From CALMEH01 sp964548225 (GTDB lineage Bacteria > Acidobacteriota > Blastocatellia > Pyrinomonadales > Pyrinomonadaceae), in contig CAZJQP010000001.1 of the NCBI GenBank assembly GCA_964548225.1, positions 1 to 64,000 on the forward strand: DNA of 64,000 nucleotides, read 5' to 3'. Below the pieces are notes generated by a model, which worked only from the letters and a program-made list of their open reading frames with translations, was not told where the DNA came from and made no database searches. Shown here in pieces: positions 16,767 to 25,169 of this stretch. Position 1 is the stretch's first letter, and each line of letters begins with the position of its first letter. The position numbers and the translations under genes were made by a program.

Positions 16767-18158
16767 ATGGCAAAACTACTTGTAGTTGATGATGAGAGTA
16801 ATCTGCGAATGGTGGTGCAGAAAGAATTGAGCCGCCAGGGACACGAGGTTGAAACGGCTTCGGACGGCGAGACGGCTTGGACGTTGCTCGAAGAAGCGGA
16901 TTTCGACGTGGTTTTATGCGATATAAATATGCCGCGTCTTGATGGTATCGGACTTCTGCGGCGTTTGCGCGAAAAATCGCAAAATCCGCCCGAAGTTATT
17001 ATGCTCACGGGACAAGCGACGGTTGAATCGGCGATTGAAGCGATGAAACTCGGTGCATACGACTATCTAACGAAACCTTACCGCATCGTCGAACTTGCCG
17101 CGTTGGTTCAGCAAGCGTCTGAAAAACAACGTCTGAAAATTGACAATCAACGGCTTCGCGCACAAATCGAGCGGACTCATAAATCAATGCCCGACATTGT
17201 TGCCGAATCGCCGCAGATGAAGGAAGTTTTGCGTCTTGTTCAAAGAGTTGCCGCGTCTGACACATCGGTTTTAATTACGGGCGAATCCGGCACGGGTAAG
17301 GAGTTGATTGCCCAAGCCTTGCATCGTTTAGGCAAACGCACGGACAAAACTTTTGTTGATTTGAACTGTGCCGCGTTGCAGGACAATTTACTTGAATCCG
17401 AACTTTTCGGACACGAAGCCGGATCGTTTTCGGGCGCGAGAAACCGCAAGCTCGGACTTTTTGAAATTGCTGACGGCGGCACACTTTTTCTTGATGAAGT
17501 AATGGAGATGCCTTCACAACTTCAATCGAAACTTTTACGCGCACTTGAAACGCGGGCATTTTTCCGTGTCGGCGGCGTGAAAAAAGTCGAGGTTGACGTG
17601 CGTTTGGTGGCGGCAACGAACCGCAGTCCGAAGAAAGCGGTGTCGGACGGGATTTTCCGTGCCGATTTGCTTTACCGCATCAACAGTTTTGAAATTCATC
17701 TGCCGCCTCTACGCGAACGCCGCGAAGATATTGAGCCGTTAGCACGTTATATTTTACAAAAAATCGCCGGTGCAAACGCGCCCGAACTTGCACCGCAAGC
17801 CGTTGACGCGCTTGTTTCTTATAATTGGATGGGCAACGTCCGTCAACTCAGAAATTGTTTGGAACGCGCTATTTTGTTGGCGGATAACGGGAGAATTACG
17901 ACTAAAGAATTGCCGCCGGAAGTAGTCTATAAAGCAAATGAACCGCTTGTTTCCGTAAGTTACAACACGCCTTCGGAAAACTTTACGAACTCGTTTCAAA
18001 ACTCAACTCCGACCGCGCTTCGGGAAATGGAGCGTCAACAAATCTTAAACGCGCTCGAACAAACCGGCTGGCATCGCGGCAAGACTGCGGAACTTCTCGG
18101 CATTTCTTCTTCGACGCTTTATCGCCGTCTGCGCGAATACGAATTGGAAACGCGATAA
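16767..18158 (+). CDS. NtrC-family sigma-54 response regulator with GSFSGA loop
   Basis: This 463-residue regulator has a receiver domain with phospho-acceptor Asp52 (VVLCDINMP), a sigma-54 AAA+ domain with Walker A GESGTGKE at 172-179 and Walker B GGTLFLDEV, and a C-terminal Fis-type helix-turn-helix (LEQTGWHRGKTAELLGISSS). The loop that contacts sigma-54, normally GAFTGA, reads GSFSGA at 219-224. Substitution of the threonine by serine is tolerated in some activators and may alter activity. It forms an operon with the histidine kinase 5 bp upstream. Targets would be sigma-54 promoters; none is recognised near it. Confidence 0.95.
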   Translation: MAKLLVVDDESNLRMVVQKELSRQGHEVETASDGETAWTLLEEADFDVVLCDINMPRLDGIGLLRRLREKSQNPPEVIMLTGQATVESAIEAMKLGAYDYLTKPYRIVELAALVQQASEKQRLKIDNQRLRAQIERTHKSMPDIVAESPQMKEVLRLVQRVAASDTSVLITGESGTGKELIAQALHRLGKRTDKTFVDLNCAALQDNLLESELFGHEAGSFSGARNRKLGLFEIADGGTLFLDEVMEMPSQLQSKLLRALETRAFFRVGGVKKVEVDVRLVAATNRSPKKAVSDGIFRADLLYRINSFEIHLPPLRERREDIEPLARYILQKIAGANAPELAPQAVDALVSYNWMGNVRQLRNCLERAILLADNGRITTKELPPEVVYKANEPLVSVSYNTPSENFTNSFQNSTPTALREMERQQILNALEQTGWHRGKTAELLGISSSTLYRRLREYELETR

Positions 18159-18165
18159 AAAAATT

Positions 18166-18253
18166 TTCGGAATAGCTGAAAGCGAATAGCTGATAACTGA
18201 TAACGACGAGGATAATTATCAGCTTTCAGCTATTCGCTTTCAGTTATTCCGAA
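18166..18253. repeat. Long word hairpin (AATAGCTGAAAG type)
   Basis: A stem of more than 30 bp is built from repeated phrases such as ATAGCTGA and GATAACTGATAAC, with TTCGGAATA at the left edge and TATTCCGAA at the right. It separates the response regulator from the SNase-like gene and could end transcription from either side. Confidence 0.75.
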
Positions 18254-18286
18254 GGAAAAAAAATCAATACGGTGAATATAATAGTT

Positions 18287-19399
18287 ATGAAAAATCTGAA
18301 AACTTTGCTTTTGATTTTCTTCGCATTAGTTTTGACACAGACGGCTTTTTCGCAATTAAGACACGGTGGACGCGCCGTTGAAGTGGTTGACGGGAAAACG
18401 ATTGTCATCGAAACACCGACTCGCAATCGGGTTACGATTGTTTTGCAGTTTATTGAAATTCCCGAAGCCGAACAGCCGCTTTATCAAACTGTCAGGGAAC
18501 ATCTGCAAGCGATGGTTTTGGGTAAAAACGTCGAATATATTCCGCGTGGTTTGACGCGAATGAAAGCTATCGGGCAAGTTTTTTTGAATCGAGTTGACCT
18601 TAGCCAGCAACTTTTGCGTGATGGTGCGGCTTGGTATTCTCTGCCTGAGAAAGATAGTCAGGAAGCAAGCGAGAGAGAATTTTATCAACTCAATGAAGGG
18701 CAAGCCAAACTCGAAAAGCGCGGCATTTGGGGCATTGAAAGCCTCAAACCGGCGTGGGAATTTCGTGCTGAAAAAGAAGAAATCCGCAAACAGCAGGAAC
18801 GCGCCAAACTCGAAGAGGTTACAACGCAAAACAAACCTGTCGAGAGGCAACAAACCGTCAGCAAACCGACAACGCAAAGCCAAACCGGAACAGGTTTCGG
18901 TTTGGATATGTGGTCAAAAGTCAGCAATTCCGAATCTGCAAACAAAACGAACGTCAACGGCGGACTGCTGACGGGAAGTGTGCCGAATTATGATTACAAT
19001 TATGTGATGACTTCGGGAAATTTCTTTGAGTTAACCAACGGAAAAGAAAAAAGAAAAGCGGAAAGCCGCTCGGTTTTCGTCTATCCGTCAAAGCAAAAAC
19101 GCGGTGAGAGCGGTTATACCATCGGCTTTCTCATTGAATCTGAAAAATACAGTTTTATCGAATCAAATTCGCTGGTTATTACGGCGGACGGACAAAAAAT
19201 CCAACTCGGCAAAGCCTATCGCCTCCATCGTCCGTTGCCGTTTTCCGTGCAAGAACTCCTTCTTTATCCAATCAACAGCACAAATTTGACGAAAATTTCC
19301 AACGCTCAAGACGTAAAAATAACCATCGGCAAATTTTCCGCCGAAATCGGCAAAGATTATAGGGATTTGATGAAAAATCTGGTAACAGTTACAAAATAG
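18287..19399 (+). CDS. Exported SNase-fold protein with degenerate active site
   Basis: The 370-residue product has a signal peptide ending near TAFS-QL, then a staphylococcal-nuclease-like OB fold at about 25-140. DGKTIVIETPTRNR matches the family DGDT strand, FIEIPEAEQP matches the LLGIDAPE strand, and QQLLRDGAAW matches the NEALVRQGLA helix. Of the three catalytic residues known for the family, the glutamate of IPE is kept, but the arginines expected before FIEIPE and in the YGR-like turn (here MKAIGQV) are not seen. Catalysis is therefore doubtful. A charged, coiled linker follows, then about 150 residues without recognised homology. I chose the ATG at 18287 over a GTG at 18272. Confidence 0.7.
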   Translation: MKNLKTLLLIFFALVLTQTAFSQLRHGGRAVEVVDGKTIVIETPTRNRVTIVLQFIEIPEAEQPLYQTVREHLQAMVLGKNVEYIPRGLTRMKAIGQVFLNRVDLSQQLLRDGAAWYSLPEKDSQEASEREFYQLNEGQAKLEKRGIWGIESLKPAWEFRAEKEEIRKQQERAKLEEVTTQNKPVERQQTVSKPTTQSQTGTGFGLDMWSKVSNSESANKTNVNGGLLTGSVPNYDYNYVMTSGNFFELTNGKEKRKAESRSVFVYPSKQKRGESGYTIGFLIESEKYSFIESNSLVITADGQKIQLGKAYRLHRPLPFSVQELLLYPINSTNLTKISNAQDVKITIGKFSAEIGKDYRDLMKNLVTVTK

Positions 19400-19431
19400 T
19401 GAATAACTAAACAGAAATAGAAATGGTTGGT

Positions 19432-19536
19432 GAGTTTTAGAGTTTTTGATTTGATTCGTGCAGTTTCGTGTTGATTCGTGGTTCAATAAAAATAAACCAC
19501 GAATTAACTCGAAACTGCACAAATCAAGAGAAACTC
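19432..19536. repeat. Long word hairpin (CACGAATTAACTCG type)
   Basis: A stem of about 45 bp with a few mismatches: the left arm carries ATTCGTGCAGTTTCGTG and ATTCGTGGTT, and the right arm carries AACCACGAAT and CGAAACTGCAC. The loop is A-rich. It lies between two convergent genes. Confidence 0.75.
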
Positions 19537-19622
19537 CGACAAATTTTGTGTGGGTTTGTGTGTTTTCGTGGTTAAATTCTTAATTTTCTTCGATTTTTGA
19601 ACACGGATTCTTACCCCGAATT

Positions 19623-21770
19623 TTATTCAACCAATTCAAACTGCACGAATTGGGAGGAGATTTTGCGGTTTTCTTTGGCTAATTGGTCGGTGATGACGAT
19701 TTGCAAGATGTAATCGCCGGTCGGCATTTCGCCACCCAAACTGATTGCGCCGACGGCTTTGATTCTTTCGAGATCGGTTTGTCCGAGTAGCTCAACGGAC
19801 GTTTTTTTGCCTTCGAGAAGGAGTTTGCCGTCGCGCCAGATGCGGAGTTGGGCGATTAAATTCGGTTGTTTCGATGCATCGAGTTTGGCGTTGTAAATCT
19901 CATAGCCGTAGCGCAAGATTGTCCCGCGTTTGAATTTTCTCAAACTCGTGTCGGTCATCGGATTGGTCGTTAAATCAATGGGTTGAGTTAAATTATTTGC
20001 CGAGCTTGCTTCCCATTGTCCCCGCGTAAGATTTTCCAGAACGATGCCCGAAATGTTTAATCTATCTTTTTTGATGTCGGGAACTTCGATGAATTGGCTT
20101 GCCGAACCGAGCTTTTCGGTTTGCGCGTCGCGGATTGCCACGCGAAGCTGATATGCGCCCGCTTTTTTTATCGGAAACGCAAAATAATAAACAAATCCGT
20201 CGCGCTGAACTTGTTTATAACCATCGGCGTTGACGGTCATCACATAGTTTTTACTGATTTGGTCAATGATTTGCCCGTTGTCGCCGAAACTCGCCGCGAG
20301 AACGTCGAATGTGGCTTTCTTTTTGCCGTCCGCTTCGTCCGAAAACTTCAAATCTTGCGCGTTGACGTGAAGCAGTGAGCGCACAAACGAGCCGTTTGCA
20401 TTGTTACCGAAAAGCGTATTCAAACGCAGATTGATGTCGTTCTTGGCAAACGGCGAAACTAACGCTTCGGTGATTTGCTGTGCCGGAGTTTTCTTCGTTG
20501 TAACGGGGTTTTCAGTGATTATTTCATCGTTGACGTTAAAAAATCCACTCCGATAACGAACCGTCAAGCCTTCGCGTTTGACTTTTATTTCGAGTTTATT
20601 AAAGCGTCGTTTCTGCGCGTCAAAAGTGTCGGTGTCGGGTTCATAGCCGATAAGATAATAACTTTGGTCATCGAGAACTTTGCCGATGCCGTTGGTCATA
20701 TTGTTGTTGTTGATAACGGGAAAACCGCCGGTTTCGCGGGCAAGAAAAACTAATCCTTGTTGAGTGTCGAAAATCTGAGCGTTGCGGCTGGAAATTGCAT
20801 TTTGCACGTTTTCACCGCTCAAATCAGAGAGCGTATCCTGCGCGTTTAAGTTGGTTGTTACCAATCCGCGAGCTTCAATCGTATAAAAAACAACCGAGGC
20901 GCGGGTTGCCGCGTCAATCAGTTGGCGCAAGAAATCAATGACCTGCGTGGCTTCAAGCGAATCGTCGGCGTTGCGCGAAAACATCTCGAAACCGTCAGAA
21001 AAAAGTATCACGGATTTTCTGCCCGAAAGATTTTTCATTCCGCCGACAATGTATTGCAATGCGCCGAGTGTGCCGGCAATAAAATATTCGTTGCGTGTGT
21101 TGTCTTCTCTCCGCAGTCGGTCTTTTTCTTCCGCAATCTGCTCGTCGGTTATTTCGTCGTTGCCTTGCGCTCTTTGAATTTCAAGCGGTGTCGGCTCAAG
21201 CGGCATAAACGCGCTGATGTTTCCTCTGCCCAAAGGATTCCATTTAACTCGTTCAATGGCGGCGTAAAGAATGCGTTTGTCGGAGGTAAATTGCTGAAGT
21301 GCGCCAACACCCGCGCCGGTGCGAATAATTGCCACAAGATCGCCTTCCTGCATTTGTTCGTCAACAAATTTTTTTAAGGCGCGGTGCACGCGATAGGCAC
21401 TTTCAAACGACAAAGATAAATCGTCAACGACGAGCGCAATCGTGCGGCGAATTTGCTCGGCGCGAAGTGTGCCGACAGGTTTCGGAATGTTTGTTTTTTC
21501 GTTCGGATTCTGAATTTGGGCGGGTTGGTTTGAAATAAACGAAAAATTGCTGATGTCCTGACGTTCGCCGTTTTCGTAAATCTCGAAATCTTCGCGTTTC
21601 AAATCTTTGACGACGTTGCCTTTTTTGTCCGTAACGGTTACATCAACTTGAATCAGATTAGTCGAAATTTTTACGACATCATCATCGTTTGGTGTCGGCG
21701 TAGGAGTTTGCGCGAAAAGAAAAATCGGAAGGGAAAACAGAAAAATGAGCGTAATAAAAAACTTTTTCAT
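19623..21770 (-). CDS. Secreted VWFA-domain protein (Acidobacteria VWFA-related type)
   Basis: The 715-residue product has a signal peptide (cleavage near IFLFA-QT), a short TPTPTP linker and a domain start typical of the Acidobacteria VWFA-related family: ISTNLIQVDVTVTDKKGNVV and LKREDFEIYENGERQDIS. The vWA core follows (about 110-330); its MIDAS is altered, ALVVDDLSLS replacing DxSxS. The C-terminal half has immunoglobulin-like beta segments. The family is abundant in Acidobacteriota and secreted, with unknown function. GGAG 9 bp before the ATG at 21770 decides the start over a TTG five codons upstream. It is divergent from the lytic transglycosylase at 21906. Confidence 0.85.
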   Translation of the reverse strand: MKKFFITLIFLFSLPIFLFAQTPTPTPNDDDVVKISTNLIQVDVTVTDKKGNVVKDLKREDFEIYENGERQDISNFSFISNQPAQIQNPNEKTNIPKPVGTLRAEQIRRTIALVVDDLSLSFESAYRVHRALKKFVDEQMQEGDLVAIIRTGAGVGALQQFTSDKRILYAAIERVKWNPLGRGNISAFMPLEPTPLEIQRAQGNDEITDEQIAEEKDRLRREDNTRNEYFIAGTLGALQYIVGGMKNLSGRKSVILFSDGFEMFSRNADDSLEATQVIDFLRQLIDAATRASVVFYTIEARGLVTTNLNAQDTLSDLSGENVQNAISSRNAQIFDTQQGLVFLARETGGFPVINNNNMTNGIGKVLDDQSYYLIGYEPDTDTFDAQKRRFNKLEIKVKREGLTVRYRSGFFNVNDEIITENPVTTKKTPAQQITEALVSPFAKNDINLRLNTLFGNNANGSFVRSLLHVNAQDLKFSDEADGKKKATFDVLAASFGDNGQIIDQISKNYVMTVNADGYKQVQRDGFVYYFAFPIKKAGAYQLRVAIRDAQTEKLGSASQFIEVPDIKKDRLNISGIVLENLTRGQWEASSANNLTQPIDLTTNPMTDTSLRKFKRGTILRYGYEIYNAKLDASKQPNLIAQLRIWRDGKLLLEGKKTSVELLGQTDLERIKAVGAISLGGEMPTGDYILQIVITDQLAKENRKISSQFVQFELVE

Positions 21771-21905
21771 AAAAATTCTCCGCAAAAAAATCGAGTTATT
21801 TGCTATGATATACCCGAAAGGCTTGCTTTGAAAAGAAATTTTCCTCTTCGCACAGCCAAAACACTCCCGAATTTTCGCATCAAATCTTTCGGAGTTTAAA
21901 ATACA

Positions 21906-24221
21906 ATGCTAAAAACTAAATTCTTTCGCTTTAATTTCACGTTGATTTTCGTATTTGCGTTCGGACTTTTTGTAATGAGTTGCGCGGCGCAAACGCAGAA
22001 CGAAGCACAGGCATTGCAATCTTTGCGCGAAATGACCAAAGACGGCAAAATGCCTTCGGAACAGTTTGTTCAGCAGATTGAAAACAGATTTGCGAATACA
22101 CGCACCGGCGCACTTGCCAAACTTTTGCGGGCAAAAATCCGTTTTGACACAGGCGATTTTGAAGGCGTGGCTAATATTTTAAATACGGATTTGTTCAAGC
22201 AAAAAACCAAACTTGCCGATTACGCTTTATGGCTTCGCGGACGTGCGTTGCAATCTGCCGGAAAACACGGTGAAGCAATGAATGTTTTTTCTGCGCTTTT
22301 GCGCGAATATCCGAATTCGTTGAAATCGCGTGAATCCAAGGTTCTTTGGGCAAATTCGGCTCTGCAAGCCGGTCAAGCGGCGCAAATCCCTGATTTTTTG
22401 AGCGACTTGAACAATAAAAATCAAGCCGACGCTTTGCTCGTTACGGCAAAATCCTTTGAAGCCCAAGCTAATCAAATCGAAGCGATAAAATATTACCGAA
22501 AAACTTATTTTTACGGCGCGGGAACGAATGAAGCAAAGGAAGCGGAAATAAAATTGGCAACCTTTAACATTCCTCTGAACCCAAACACGGCGGAAGAAAT
22601 CACGGCGCGGGCGGACAGATTTTATAACCAAAAAAATTATGTCGAAGCCGATAAAGCCTACGCCGATTTGATGATGAATTTTTCAAGTTCGGCAACAGCA
22701 AAAACTCATCTGCAAAGATTGATAACCTTTGCTAACGTCAAAAAAATGTCGGACGCGCAAAATGCTTTTAACGCAATCGCCCCGAATGCAAAGGAAAAAG
22801 AAGAAGGTTTTTATCAGCTGGCAATGGGATACGCGAAAAATCGTCTTTGGGTGCAAGCGCGAACGACCGTCGAAGAAATGCGGCAGAAATTTCCGAACGG
22901 AAATTTAACGTCGAAAACCTTTATTGATGTCGGAATGGCGGCGCGTGATGCGAAAAACAACACGGACGCAAATTATTTTTTGCGAACAGCGGTGATGGCT
23001 TATCCGAACGCGGTAAATGTTGCCGGAGCGCAGTTTGAACTCGCTTGGGAAGAACACGAAAAGAAAAATTTCGCGCAATCTTCGCAAATGTTTATCGAGC
23101 ATTTGGCACGATATTCAGACAAAGATTCGACCAATCGCGGCAAAGCCGGATATTGGGCGGCACGGGATTCGGAACGCGCCGGCAAAATGAACGAAGCCTG
23201 TGCGCTCTATGATGCGGTTACATATCGGTATTCGTCTAATTGGTATGGTTATTTGGGTTTGCAAAGGTTATCGGCTTTGCGAAGTCAAGGAAAATGTCAG
23301 TCAACGCCGCAATTTTCTTCGGATTCGCTCGTGCCGAAGGCGGCAAAACATCTGAAAATGGTTACAGTCGCGGCGGAAACTTCAGGCGCAAAGGAAATCG
23401 AACGCATCGAAAAAGGTGATGAATTAACGATTGTCGGTTTATTTGATTGGGCGATTACCGAACTCGAAGAAGCGAAAAAAACGGCAAACAACAGCCCGAA
23501 AATAAATCTTGCGCTGGCAAAACATTATCGTCTGAAAGGCAATCAAGTCGGTGCATTCAGCGCATTGCGTCCGAGTTATCCCGATTACGCGCAGATGTTT
23601 CCCGAAGAATTGGGACAAGCCGAATGGGACATTTTTTATCCTTTGACACATTGGAACGACATCAAATATTGGGCAAATCAACGCCGCTTGGACAAATATG
23701 AAGTTGCCGGATTTATTCGTCAAGAAACAATTTTCGATCCGCGTGCGAAATCACCTGCGAACGCTTACGGAATGATGCAGCTTCTTGTCCCGACGGCACG
23801 AAGCGTAGCGAAAAAATATAATGCTTCAACAACTCAGATTTTTGCTGAAACGCTTTATAATCCGCAACTTAACATCGAACTTGGCACGGCTTACATCCGC
23901 GATCAATACGACAAATTCGGGCGCACGGAATTCGTGGCAATTGCCTACAACGCCGGACCGGGCAGAGTTCCGCAATGGCGGGCAACGCTTCCGGCAGAAA
24001 TTGACGATTTTGTCGAAAACATTCCGTTTAAGGAAACAAAAGCCTACGTTCAAGGCATCATTCGCAACACGGCGCAATATCGTCGTTTGTATGATGAAAA
24101 CGGAAATTTCAAGTCGAATGTCGGCTCGAAACCTTTGCGCGGTGAAATTGACACAAAACCGCGTGAGGAATTTGCCCAAGAGTTTCCCGAAATAGTTTTG
24201 GATGAATCAAGAAGCGATTGA
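21906..24221 (+). CDS. Soluble-lytic-transglycosylase-like lipoprotein with TPRs
   Basis: This 771-residue protein cleaves peptidoglycan glycan strands by analogy with Slt70. A hydrophobic leader ends in a lipobox-like VMSC at about residue 25, suggesting a lipoprotein. A long helical, TPR-like superhelix (about 30-570) precedes the SLT domain at about 595-740. The catalytic glutamate is Glu607 in FIRQETIFDP, and AYGMMQLLVPTA and FVAIAYNAGPGRV match the family motifs. The size and order match Slt70 with a somewhat longer helical part. Its partner genes are not evident; it probably acts in cell-wall turnover. Confidence 0.9.
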   Translation: MLKTKFFRFNFTLIFVFAFGLFVMSCAAQTQNEAQALQSLREMTKDGKMPSEQFVQQIENRFANTRTGALAKLLRAKIRFDTGDFEGVANILNTDLFKQKTKLADYALWLRGRALQSAGKHGEAMNVFSALLREYPNSLKSRESKVLWANSALQAGQAAQIPDFLSDLNNKNQADALLVTAKSFEAQANQIEAIKYYRKTYFYGAGTNEAKEAEIKLATFNIPLNPNTAEEITARADRFYNQKNYVEADKAYADLMMNFSSSATAKTHLQRLITFANVKKMSDAQNAFNAIAPNAKEKEEGFYQLAMGYAKNRLWVQARTTVEEMRQKFPNGNLTSKTFIDVGMAARDAKNNTDANYFLRTAVMAYPNAVNVAGAQFELAWEEHEKKNFAQSSQMFIEHLARYSDKDSTNRGKAGYWAARDSERAGKMNEACALYDAVTYRYSSNWYGYLGLQRLSALRSQGKCQSTPQFSSDSLVPKAAKHLKMVTVAAETSGAKEIERIEKGDELTIVGLFDWAITELEEAKKTANNSPKINLALAKHYRLKGNQVGAFSALRPSYPDYAQMFPEELGQAEWDIFYPLTHWNDIKYWANQRRLDKYEVAGFIRQETIFDPRAKSPANAYGMMQLLVPTARSVAKKYNASTTQIFAETLYNPQLNIELGTAYIRDQYDKFGRTEFVAIAYNAGPGRVPQWRATLPAEIDDFVENIPFKETKAYVQGIIRNTAQYRRLYDENGNFKSNVGSKPLRGEIDTKPREEFAQEFPEIVLDESRSD

Positions 24222-24225
24222 TATA

Positions 24226-24311
24226 GATTCAAAATTTAAGATTCAAGATTTAAGATTCAAGATTTAAGATTAGTTGGGTTTTGAATCTTGAATCTTAAAT
24301 CTTAAATTCAA
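24226..24311. repeat. Word hairpin (AAGATTCAAGATTTAAG) ending at a start codon
   Basis: Left arm: alternating AAGATTCAAG and AAGATTTAAG phrases (24226-24271). Right arm: GAATCTTGAATCTTAAATC (from 24283). The loop is about 11 nt. The right arm runs directly into the ATG of the ABC permease at 24312, so that gene has no Shine-Dalgarno site. Confidence 0.75.
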
Positions 24312-25136
24312 ATGCAAGAAACACAAATTACAAAAATTGAGCCGACGGGAAAATGGCTGAGTCTTGACCTGAAAGACCTTTGGGTTTATCGGGAGTTGCT
24401 TTATTTTTTGACGTGGCGTGATGTCAAGATTCGTTATAAACAAACGGCAATCGGCGTTGTTTGGGCAATTTTACAGCCGGTTTTGACGACCGTGATTTTT
24501 ACTGTTTTGTTTAGCAATTTCGCACGCTTTCAAACCGAAAATGTTCCTTATCCACTCTTTGCTCTGAGTGGTTTGATGATTTGGCTTTATGTTCATACTT
24601 CGATAACGCTTGCCGCAAACAGTTTTGTCAGTAACACAAATTTGGTAACGAAGGTTTATTTTCCGCGTTTGATTGTGCCGTTTGCAGCAGTTTTGGCGAG
24701 CTTGTCGGACGTAATTTTCAGCTTTTTACTTTTGATAATTTTGATGGTTTGGTATGGCGTTTCGGTGTCGTGGCAAATTATTCTCGCGCCCGTGTTTTTG
24801 ATTTTGGCAATTTTGCAAACCGTGGCTTTCGGGACGCTTTTTTCCGCGCTCAACGTGCGTTTTCGTGATGTGAAATTTGCTCTGCCGTTTGCTTTGCAGG
24901 TTTGGATGATTGTTTCGCCCGTGTTTTATCCGTCCGCAATTTTATCAGAAAAATGGCGTTTAATTTTTGCAATAAATCCGCTTGTCGGAATTCTCGAAGG
25001 TTTTCGCGCTTCGCTTTTCGGAACGCCGTTTGATTGGCAGGTCATCGGCGTTTCGGCGGCTTCAATTTTTGTGCTGATATTGTTTTCGCTTTTTATTTTC
25101 AAGCGAATGGAAGACGATTTTGCGGATTTAATTTAG
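24312..25136 (+). CDS. Wzm/TagG-type ABC-2 permease, no adjacent ATPase
   Basis: The 274-residue protein matches ABC-2 polysaccharide exporters: an amphipathic N-terminus with LLYFLTWRDVKIRYKQTAIG, then six membrane segments, with FPRLIVPFAAVLASL, LNVRFRDVKFALPF and NPLVGILEGFRASLFG typical of Wzm/KpsM/TagG. Such permeases export O-antigen, capsule or teichoic-acid chains with a Wzt/TagH ATPase. None is encoded next to it; the next gene is convergent. The O-antigen-ligase-like and Wza-like genes at 31200 and 42524 could belong to the same envelope pathway, but they are not linked in an operon. Confidence 0.88.
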   Translation: MQETQITKIEPTGKWLSLDLKDLWVYRELLYFLTWRDVKIRYKQTAIGVVWAILQPVLTTVIFTVLFSNFARFQTENVPYPLFALSGLMIWLYVHTSITLAANSFVSNTNLVTKVYFPRLIVPFAAVLASLSDVIFSFLLLIILMVWYGVSVSWQIILAPVFLILAILQTVAFGTLFSALNVRFRDVKFALPFALQVWMIVSPVFYPSAILSEKWRLIFAINPLVGILEGFRASLFGTPFDWQVIGVSAASIFVLILFSLFIFKRMEDDFADLI

Positions 25137-25169
25137 TTCAGAGTAACGGCTGAAGCCGTTACTCTGAAC
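25136..25169. terminator. Perfect hairpin shared by two convergent genes
   Basis: A 16-bp perfect stem (GTTCAGAGTAACGGCT and its complement, loop GA) starts on the last base of the permease stop and contains the stop and last codons of the glycosidase. It can serve both transcripts. Confidence 0.75.
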
